This document shows positions 1 to 5,050 of a DNA stretch of 6,113 nucleotides, in pieces. Origin of the DNA: Candidatus Bathyarchaeota archaeon (GTDB lineage: Archaea; Thermoproteota; Bathyarchaeia; EX4484-135). Every line of letters begins with the position of its first letter. Position 1 is the first letter of the stretch. Where the stretch lies: NCBI GenBank assembly GCA_011040545.1, contig DQYM01000065.1, forward strand, positions 1 through 6,113, written 5' to 3'. A program made the translations under genes and the position numbers. The notes beneath the pieces were generated by a model, which was given only the letters and a program-made list of their open reading frames with translations, ran no database searches and was not told the origin of the DNA.

Positions 1-1
1 G

Positions 2-88
2 AATATAGTTGAGGCCCTTCAGGGCCAGGACCTAGTATCTAGCCTCTCAGAGCTCCTTAGGGCCTTGGCCGAGAAAATTGAGCACTAG
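2..88 (+). CDS. C-terminal end of an unidentified protein (partial, 5' end outside the window)
   Basis: An open frame enters from the left edge and runs 28 codons to a TAG at 86-88. The visible tail ends in SLSELLRALAEKIEH, which looks like an amphipathic helix rich in Leu, Glu and Ala; nothing in it identifies a family. Codon choice (GCC, CTA, AGG, GAG) matches the other genes here, and the stop falls exactly where the convergent TIP49 gene ends, the tight tail-to-tail packing expected of a real gene. I infer a genuine plus-strand gene, but 28 codons is short and chance openness cannot be excluded. Confidence 0.5.
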   Translation, partial: NIVEALQGQDLVSSLSELLRALAEKIEH

Positions 89-1458
89 TGCTTCATCATC
101 TTCTCCTCGTGCTTGCGCAGGTACTCTGCTGCCTCACCTACATCCATGAATAGCTCATCAACTCGCCTAACGTCCTCAACCTGAACGACATCCCTCTTGG
201 CTACCCTTGCGTTCTGGGCTGCTAGGCTTAGGAGCTGAACGGCATATCTCAGCGATGTCCTAGCACCTATCTTCGTTAGCTCGGCTAGGGCATCCTCGCT
301 TACGTTTATGCCCTCCTCCCTAGCCCTTATGCGTAGTATCTCCCTTATGGTATCCTCATCGTACTCCTCAGTTGTTATTATCACGGCCCTATCTATTAGG
401 TCAAGCGGGAAGCCAAATGGGCTCTCTATGTCGGTGCCCCTTATGCGGGCGAAGCCCCTGTTCGTGGCCAGTATTATTATGGGCGAGAGCTCGCTCTCCA
501 TGGCCCTACTTAGGAAGCTGAAGGCCTCAAGGTCAAGCATGTGGGCATCATCTATGAATAGCACGCCAGGGTGTATGTAGGCCCTCCCCTCATCTACCAT
601 CCGCTTTACCTCCTCATCCACCATAGCCCTTACCTCTGGATCTATCTCACGTGCCTCACCACCGAAGCCAAATAGAAGGGAGAACAAGCCTCCCCTACGC
701 CTCCTAGCATGGATTTCATCTAAATCTGCTAGTGTAAGCATGTAAACGAATTCCTTCTGCTTCTTAACCTTGCCAGTTGGCCTTGGAACACGCCTCCTAG
801 CATCTATCTCATATAGCTTTGCCTTCTCGCTCTCAGAGCATATACCTAGGTTCACTACACGGCCAGTTTCAGCATCTATTTGCACTACGCAGCCCTCGGT
901 TATGCCATAGGCGATTACCTGCTCAGCTACGTGGGAGCCAGCCTCAATCGTGCGCTCCTCCTCGGTTGTCCTAAGCCTCATCCTAACGCTCTCAGGCACC
1001 TTCTGGTAGGGGTTGTATGGGTGTGGGACCATGTTTATCTTGAGCTCAACGACCTCGCCCTCATAGACCTCACGCATCTCATGTATCTCAACCCCTATGC
1101 AGCGCCTCATGGCATCCATTAGGACCTCCGTCTTCTTCCTCTCAGCACTATACACCTCGCTTGCGCTCAAGTGTATGAAGGGCACGTTGGGGCCTAGCTC
1201 ACGGGATATGGCTATGGCCAGGGCCGTCTTGCCAGTGCCAGGTGGGCCAGCTAGTATTATGCACTTACCAGCTAGCTTCCCCTGCTTTATCATCTCTACA
1301 ACAAGGCCAGCTGCCTCCCTAGCCCTCTCCTGGCCAACCATGCCATCTTTTATCCTAACTGCCCTTAACCTCTCATCTAGGCCTAATCCCTTTACGTGCG
1401 TGTGGGCACCAATCCTCTGAAAGCGCCTAAGCTCTGATACCTCCCTTATGCCTGACAT
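85..1458 (-). CDS. TIP49/RuvBL-family AAA+ ATPase (archaeal RVB homologue)
   Basis: This is a 457-residue protein, the usual length for eukaryotic RuvBL1/RuvBL2 (pontin/reptin). Visible in order: the family N-terminal signature around residues 16-28 (IGAHTHVKGLGLD); Walker A GPPGTGKTA at 71-79; the KTEVLMDAMRRCIG stretch at 109-122 leading into the RuvBL-specific domain II (about 123-290, with YEGEVVEL); Walker B LFIDD at 300-304; sensor 1 ATNRG at 331-335; a putative arginine finger in DLIDR (Arg357); and sensor 2 in TSLRYAVQLL (Arg404). The family normally has Asp-Glu in Walker B; here codons GAT GAT give Asp303-Asp304. Eukaryotic relatives form hexameric rings used in chromatin remodelling and snoRNP assembly; the archaeal role is poorly known, probably remodelling of protein or nucleoprotein complexes in the cytoplasm. 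The ATG at 1458 is supported by a GGAGG eight nucleotides upstream. The family assignment is secure; the partner complex is unknown. Confidence 0.96.
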   Translation of the reverse strand: MSGIREVSELRRFQRIGAHTHVKGLGLDERLRAVRIKDGMVGQERAREAAGLVVEMIKQGKLAGKCIILAGPPGTGKTALAIAISRELGPNVPFIHLSASEVYSAERKKTEVLMDAMRRCIGVEIHEMREVYEGEVVELKINMVPHPYNPYQKVPESVRMRLRTTEEERTIEAGSHVAEQVIAYGITEGCVVQIDAETGRVVNLGICSESEKAKLYEIDARRRVPRPTGKVKKQKEFVYMLTLADLDEIHARRRRGGLFSLLFGFGGEAREIDPEVRAMVDEEVKRMVDEGRAYIHPGVLFIDDAHMLDLEAFSFLSRAMESELSPIIILATNRGFARIRGTDIESPFGFPLDLIDRAVIITTEEYDEDTIREILRIRAREEGINVSEDALAELTKIGARTSLRYAVQLLSLAAQNARVAKRDVVQVEDVRRVDELFMDVGEAAEYLRKHEEKMMKH

Positions 1459-1464
1459 GGCCCC

Positions 1465-1471
1465 CTCCTCC
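1465..1471 (-). promoter_or_regulatory. Shine-Dalgarno site of the TIP49-family gene
   Basis: On the minus strand the sequence before the ATG at 1458 reads GGGGAGGAGGGGGCC. Its GGAGGAG core matches the archaeal anti-Shine-Dalgarno complement GGAGGTGATC, with eight nucleotides between GGAGG and the start codon. This fixes the start and implies a leadered mRNA. Confidence 0.75.
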
Positions 1472-1499
1472 CCACTGCGTCCATGCCTTACGCTAGTGC

Positions 1500-1507
1500 C
1501 TTATATG
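1500..1507 (-). promoter_or_regulatory. Putative TATA box of the TIP49-family gene
   Basis: Read on the minus strand the site is CATATAAG, preceded by purine-rich GATAAG that could act as a BRE. Archaeal transcription starts about 26 nt downstream of the box centre, which predicts a start near 1478 and a leader of about 20 nt that includes the ribosome binding site. The spacing is coherent, but the box is inferred by eye. Confidence 0.5.
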
Positions 1508-1529
1508 CTTATCCTGGGAAGGCTTATTG
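1500..1529 (+). promoter_or_regulatory. Putative promoter region of the glcD-glcF pair
   Basis: Two plus-strand candidates lie in the 102-nt divergent spacer. The first is CTTATATG at 1500-1507, the same bases as the TIP49 box read the other way, which would give a start near 1530 and a leader of about 30 nt. The second is CTTATTG at 1523-1529, preceded by purine-rich GGGAAGG as a BRE-like element, which would give a start near 1552 and a leader under 10 nt. The sequence alone does not decide between them. Confidence 0.4.
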
Positions 1530-1560
1530 CCCATTAGCCTAACTACTGCTGGGCAGGAGT

Positions 1561-2937
1561 ATGATAGGTGAGGACCTAGTGAGGGAGCTTGAGGGGATAG
1601 TAGGCCCTGAGAACGTGAGCACGGACCTTGTAGAACGCCTATGCTACGCTAGGGATGCATCTGAGAACAGAGCCCTACCAGGTGTAGTAGTATGGCCCCA
1701 AACGACGGAGCAAGTAAGCGCCATCCTAAAGCTAGCTAATGAGCATAAAGTGCCAGTTACGCCTAGAGGGGCTGGAACGTGCTTAAGCGGTGGGCCAGTA
1801 CCGATAAGGGGCGGTATCCTCATGGTGATGACGAAGATGAACCACATTTTAGATATCAACATAGAAGATATGCTTGCTCTTGTAGAGCCAGGCGTTGTTT
1901 GGCAGCAGCTCAATAATGCTCTAGAGCCCTACGGCCTCTTCCTACCACCCGATCCAGCCTCTGGCTCTGTATGCACCATAGGGGGCTGCGTGGCTGAGAA
2001 TGCTGGTGGCGTTAGGGCAGTTAAGTACGGGACCTTTAGGGATTGGGTCCAGTGGCTTGAGGTCGTGCTGCCAACTGGCGAGGTAATGGAAACTGGTGCT
2101 AGGACAAGGAAGTGGGTTTCTGGCTACGACCTCGTCAGGCTGTTCGTGGGCTCAGAGGGAACCCTTGGCGTGATAACGAAGATCATGCTACGCTTGTTCC
2201 CAAGGCCAAGGCACAGGGCCGTTATGTCGGCCTTTGCGCCAGGGCTGAGAGAAGCTGGGAAGGCCATATTCTACGTGATGAGCAGGGGCCTCACGCCATC
2301 GGCAGCTGAGATCATGGACAAGTACACGCTGGAGGCTGTTTCCAAGTATGCTGGCATGGAGTTCCCAGATTGCGAGGCCATGCTTATATTTGAATTTGAT
2401 GGCTTCACGACCTCAGATGTCCGTGCGAGGCTTAGGGAGGCTAAGAAGCTCTGTGAGGCCTCTAATCTAAAGGTCAAGGTAGCGGAAACAGAGGCAGAAG
2501 CTAATGACATATGGAGGGCTAGGAAATCGGCATCGCCAGCCTTAGCTAGGCTAAGGCCATCTAGCATGCATGAGGATGCAACCGTCCCGACCAGCAAGGT
2601 AGCGGAAATGCTAGTTAGGGTCCGTGAGATAAGCAAGCGCTGGGGCGTCCTCATAGCTACCTTCGGCCACGCTGGCGATGGGAACCTGCACCCAGTTATC
2701 CTATTTGATGAGCGGGATCCAGATGAGCATGATAGGGCCATGAGGGCTGCTGAGGACATATTCAAGGCTGCCATAGAGCTAGGTGGGACCCTCACGGGCG
2801 AGCACGGCATAGGCCTCTCAAAAGCACGCTTCTTCAGCCTTGAGCACGGAAGCGTGGAGATCAAGGTCTTAAGGGCCATAAAGAAGGCCCTAGATCCAAA
2901 TGAAATTTTGAACCCAGGCAAGATATGGGGTGATTAA
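1561..2937 (+). CDS. glcD: FAD-linked 2-hydroxyacid dehydrogenase, GlcD / D-lactate dehydrogenase type
   Basis: This 458-residue protein of the VAO/PCMH flavoprotein family should oxidise a D-2-hydroxyacid (glycolate, D-lactate or a relative) to the 2-oxoacid, reducing FAD. The PCMH FAD-binding domain covers about 37-215: PRGAGTCLSGG at 68-78, GCVAENAGG at 142-150 and GSEGTLGV at 197-204. The C-terminal FAD-oxidase domain carries HEDATVP at 337-343, HAGDGNLHP at 370-378, GEHGIG at 413-418 and the family ending DPNEILNPGKI at 445-455. By analogy with D-2-hydroxyglutarate dehydrogenase, His370, His377 and Glu414 probably bind the active-site metal. The length is normal for GlcD. The ATG at 1561 has AGGAG only one nucleotide before it, too close for normal use, so either the mRNA is nearly leaderless or translation starts at GTG 1579, behind GGTGAGG at 1567-1573. 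The next gene follows directly, so the two are surely cotranscribed. The substrate cannot be read from sequence. Confidence 0.93.
   Translation: MIGEDLVRELEGIVGPENVSTDLVERLCYARDASENRALPGVVVWPQTTEQVSAILKLANEHKVPVTPRGAGTCLSGGPVPIRGGILMVMTKMNHILDINIEDMLALVEPGVVWQQLNNALEPYGLFLPPDPASGSVCTIGGCVAENAGGVRAVKYGTFRDWVQWLEVVLPTGEVMETGARTRKWVSGYDLVRLFVGSEGTLGVITKIMLRLFPRPRHRAVMSAFAPGLREAGKAIFYVMSRGLTPSAAEIMDKYTLEAVSKYAGMEFPDCEAMLIFEFDGFTTSDVRARLREAKKLCEASNLKVKVAETEAEANDIWRARKSASPALARLRPSSMHEDATVPTSKVAEMLVRVREISKRWGVLIATFGHAGDGNLHPVILFDERDPDEHDRAMRAAEDIFKAAIELGGTLTGEHGIGLSKARFFSLEHGSVEIKVLRAIKKALDPNEILNPGKIWGD
2927..2934 (+). promoter_or_regulatory. Ribosome binding site deciding the glcF start
   Basis: GGGGTGAT closely matches the archaeal Shine-Dalgarno consensus GGAGGTGATC and lies four nucleotides before the TTG at 2939. 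The same arrangement (GAGGTGAT, five nucleotides, TTG) occurs before the HEPN gene in this window. It sits inside the last codons of glcD, so translation of the two genes is probably coupled. Confidence 0.6.
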
Positions 2938-2938
2938 A

Positions 2939-4030
2939 TTGGCTAGTGGCTTAAGCTTACCAGAGAATGCCCTTAGGGAGATATTTAGGTGCTTTAGATG
3001 TGGATACTGCCGTTCTGCCTGCCCTACCTTTGCAATTAAGGGCTCTGAGAGCTGGAACGCAAGGGGTCGCCTTATACTAGCTAGGGAGCTCATAGAAGGT
3101 CATGTAGAGCCAGATAAAACCATACTGGATAGGATATTCTCCTGCAACTCCTGTGGCGCCTGCGAAGTCGTCTGCCCAGCCGTCGTGCGAGTTGTAGATG
3201 CGCTCACGGCCCTTAAATCTGCCTTAGTGGCCTCTGGCGTGAAGCCCCCCGAGCCTATTGTCAAGATACATGAGGCCATACTAAGGCATGGCAATCCATT
3301 TGGAAGGGGCCAGTACCAAGAGGGCCCTAAGGAGGGCAAAGGTGAAGTCTTGCTCTTTCCAGGCTGTGTGGCCCTAGAGCTTGAGCCAGGCCTGATAAGG
3401 GCTATTGAGGCCATACTAGAGGCAGCAGAGGTCCCCTACTCTATACTTGAGGGGCCTTGCTGTGGCTCCCCACTACATAACATGGGGTTTAAGGGTGATG
3501 CGGAAAGGCTTGCTGAGCGCTTAGCAAGCAAGATACGTAGCTCTAGTGCTGAGCACGTGATAACGCCATGCCCCATGTGCCTCTTGGCCCTAAGGCCATA
3601 CCTGGGCCAGCGAGTGGAGCACACGACCACGTTCATGAGGAAGCTGATGGATGAGGGGAGGCTCGTCCTAAAGCGCAAGGTCGGCCTTAAGGCAACCTAC
3701 CATGACCCCTGCGTGCTTGGTCGCCAGCTAGGCATCTACGAGGCGCCAAGGGAGCTGATTTGGCAATCTGGCCTAGAGCTCCTGGAGATGCCGAGGAGCA
3801 GGGCCAACTCGGCCTGCTGTGGCTATGGCTACTTGAACTTCATGGCCTACCCAGAGCTCGCACGGGAGATGGCGAAGAGGAGGATCTTAGAGGCACTTGA
3901 GGTTGGTGTGGATGTGCTCATCACGGCTTGCCCATCTTGCTTGCATGCCCTATCTGAGGCAGCAAGGGAGGTCGCAAGGGCACTAGCCGTATCCGATGTA
4001 TCTGAGGTCATAGCAGAGCTAGCGACATGA
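2939..4030 (+). CDS. glcF: Iron-sulfur oxidoreductase subunit, GlcF / HdrD-like (two 4Fe-4S motifs, two CCG domains)
   Basis: Starting at TTG 2939 the protein has 363 residues. The N-terminus has two ferredoxin-type 4Fe-4S motifs: CFRCGYCRSACP (Cys18, 21, 24, 28) and CNSCGACEVVCP (Cys69, 72, 75, 79). Two CCG domains follow: Cys143, Cys174-Cys175, Cys211 and Cys214; then Cys258, Cys293-Cys294, Cys331 and Cys334. Every cysteine of the CX(~30-35)CCX(~35)CXXC pattern of HdrB, HdrD, GlcF and LutA is kept, so two further (possibly non-cubane) clusters are likely. The protein should take electrons from the FAD of the upstream GlcD and hand them to a quinone or another carrier at the inner face of the membrane. 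No transmembrane segment is visible. A GTG at 2930, inside the glcD reading frame, would add three residues; I prefer TTG 2939, one nucleotide past the glcD stop, because GGGGTGAT at 2927-2934 is correctly spaced for it. No GlcE-like third subunit is present. HdrD of methanogens is a paralogue, but the GlcD neighbour argues for GlcF. Confidence 0.92.
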   Translation: MASGLSLPENALREIFRCFRCGYCRSACPTFAIKGSESWNARGRLILARELIEGHVEPDKTILDRIFSCNSCGACEVVCPAVVRVVDALTALKSALVASGVKPPEPIVKIHEAILRHGNPFGRGQYQEGPKEGKGEVLLFPGCVALELEPGLIRAIEAILEAAEVPYSILEGPCCGSPLHNMGFKGDAERLAERLASKIRSSSAEHVITPCPMCLLALRPYLGQRVEHTTTFMRKLMDEGRLVLKRKVGLKATYHDPCVLGRQLGIYEAPRELIWQSGLELLEMPRSRANSACCGYGYLNFMAYPELAREMAKRRILEALEVGVDVLITACPSCLHALSEAAREVARALAVSDVSEVIAELAT

Positions 4031-4039
4031 TATGTGATC

Positions 4040-4477
4040 TCAGGAGCCCTGGAGGCCCTCCCACTCGCTTAAGAGCTTGACCACGGCTCCAACAACTAGC
4101 TTAGCCTGCTCTAAGGCCCACCTAGCATCCTCTGGCCCGTATAGCTCATCGGGAGGTACCCCCATTTCCTCATCTCCATACATGCTGGTTTCCCTCTCGT
4201 GCCTCAGGAGCCTAGATATAAGGGCAAATCGCCCGACCTGCTCCCTAAACCACCTCGGGAACCTTTCCTTATTCGCCTTGAGCACAGGCCCTACATCGTG
4301 CCACCTCGGTGGCTCTACACCAACAAGCCTGAGGGCAGCCTTTAGGGCTAGCTCAACGGCCTCCTGGCTCTGCCTAACCACATAAGCATAGTTGCCTGTT
4401 TCAAGGGCCTCGGAAGCATGTCTAAGTCTTTCTTCTGCCTGCCTTACGTATGAGCGTGCCATGCGGTAGTTATTCAA
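4040..4477 (-). CDS. HEPN-domain protein, partner of the adjacent MNT nucleotidyltransferase
   Basis: This 145-residue, mostly helical protein matches the archaeal HEPN family. It opens with the typical YVRQAEERLRHASEALETGNY helix pair (10-30, written here as one stretch in the protein), then RQSQEAVELALKAALRL at 35-51, PPRWHDVGPVL at 56-66 and the family tail with GVPPDELYGPEDARWALEQA (106-125). HEPN proteins linked to MNT genes usually act as RNA-cleaving toxins or related RNA-binding proteins. The RNase motif Rx4-6H is not intact: the region reads SRLLRHERETSMYGD (88-102), with Arg89-x3-His93 and Arg95-x4-Tyr100 the closest approximations. The TTG start at 4477 is backed by GAGGTGAT five nucleotides upstream and makes an 8-nt overlap with the MNT gene; ATG at 4462 is the alternative, five residues shorter. 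Toxin function is inference from family and context. Confidence 0.88.
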   Translation of the reverse strand: MNNYRMARSYVRQAEERLRHASEALETGNYAYVVRQSQEAVELALKAALRLVGVEPPRWHDVGPVLKANKERFPRWFREQVGRFALISRLLRHERETSMYGDEEMGVPPDELYGPEDARWALEQAKLVVGAVVKLLSEWEGLQGS

Positions 4478-4988
4478 TCTCTATCACCTCACCGAACTTA
4501 GCATCTGGCTTTAGCACCCAATACCATCCCCTGCCTAGCTTAACCCTCCTTGCGCCTAACTCCTCTAGCTTCCGCCTTAGTCTCTCAAGCACGGACTTGA
4601 AAAAGCCACCTTTATCATAGATTAGTATGGCATCCTCCACCATGTCAAGGTAGAGGGGCACTAGCCTCTTGGCTTCCTCAGGCGTCTTCAGCACTGGCGA
4701 TATGCATGTGGCTACGCCATGCTTCCTTACTAGCTGGCCGATTAGTGGGTCCAGCTCTTCCTCAATTCGGCAGAACCATAAACTACGCTTGATACGGCCC
4801 CTCGGCAGCCCCTCAGCTATGATGAGCACATCTACATCGCTATCTGGCCTTGCCTCACCCCTAGCTACGCTGCCGAACACGACTAGGGATACGAGCCTAT
4901 CGCCTAGCTCGGCCTTAAGGGCCTGGAGTAGCTCCTTAACTAAGGCCCTGTAGGGCTCAGGGACCTGCTCTATCCCTTCCTTCCACAT
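4470..4988 (-). CDS. MNT-type minimal nucleotidyltransferase (Pol-beta superfamily), partner of HEPN
   Basis: Starting at ATG 4988 the protein has 172 residues. The nucleotidyltransferase signature GSVARGEARPDSDVD spans 39-53: Gly39-Ser40, then the Mg-binding pair Asp51 and Asp53. The third carboxylate of the superfamily is not evident; the strand where it is expected reads ATCISPVLKTPEEA (about 93-106). The C-terminus (about 119-172) has the archaeal family pattern with YDKGGFFKSVLERL, LGARRVKLGRGWYW and a closing GEVIEIE. MNT partners of HEPN proteins are antitoxins; characterised relatives inactivate HEPN by AMPylation or by binding. The gene is first in a two-gene unit and overlaps HEPN. 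The frame is open back to ATG 5012, eight residues longer, but a TATA box at 5012-5019 overlaps that codon and predicts transcription start near 4989, so 4988 is preferred and the mRNA is probably leaderless. Confidence 0.9.
   Translation of the reverse strand: MWKEGIEQVPEPYRALVKELLQALKAELGDRLVSLVVFGSVARGEARPDSDVDVLIIAEGLPRGRIKRSLWFCRIEEELDPLIGQLVRKHGVATCISPVLKTPEEAKRLVPLYLDMVEDAILIYDKGGFFKSVLERLRRKLEELGARRVKLGRGWYWVLKPDAKFGEVIEIE
4483..4490 (-). promoter_or_regulatory. Shine-Dalgarno site deciding the TTG start of the HEPN gene
   Basis: On the minus strand GAGGTGAT matches eight bases of the archaeal consensus GGAGGTGATC and is followed by AGAGA and TTG at 4477. The spacing is close to ideal for the TTG, and 15 nt too far for the downstream ATG at 4462. 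The site lies inside the end of the MNT gene, so translation is probably coupled. Confidence 0.75.
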
Positions 4989-5011
4989 CCAACTTGATGG
5001 AGGCATTTCCA

Positions 5012-5023
5012 TATTTATACCTT
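5012..5023 (-). promoter_or_regulatory. BRE/TATA promoter of the MNT-HEPN unit
   Basis: Read on the minus strand the site is AAGGTATAAATA: a perfect TATAAATA box (5012-5019) preceded by purine-rich AAGG as a BRE-like element. It is the best promoter match in the window. The box centre lies about 26 nt before 4989, the expected archaeal spacing, which puts transcription start at or next to the ATG at 4988. Confidence 0.75.
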
Positions 5024-5026
5024 GTG

Positions 5027-5042
5027 AAGGCCACTAGGCCCT
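5027..5042 (-). repeat. Short inverted repeat between aspS and the MNT-HEPN promoter
   Basis: On the minus strand the sequence is AGGGCC TAGT GGCCTT: two six-base arms that pair (five Watson-Crick pairs and one G-T wobble) around a four-base loop. It starts 8 nt after the aspS stop and ends 3 nt before the BRE. It could be an operator for the MNT-HEPN promoter or a hairpin at the aspS 3' end; no T-run follows, so it is not a classical terminator. GGCC and CTAG are common throughout this window, so chance is possible. Confidence 0.35.
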
Positions 5043-5050
5043 AACCGCCT

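Noticed and set aside
308..1420. Open frames of 80-107 codons on the plus strand across the TIP49 gene
   Set aside because: They mirror the TIP49 codons, show Ser/Leu-rich shadow composition and have no ribosome binding site of note.
2271..2921. A 216-codon open frame antisense to glcD
   Set aside because: It lies wholly opposite a gene with complete family motifs, its translation is Ser/Leu/Ala-rich low-complexity shadow sequence, and no family pattern is visible.
4028..4042. Terminator between glcF and the HEPN gene
   Set aside because: Only nine nucleotides separate the convergent stop codons, with no T-run or hairpin.
5010..5012. ATG at 5012 as the start of the MNT gene
   Set aside because: It overlaps a perfect TATA box and has no ribosome binding site; ATG 4988 matches the predicted transcription start.
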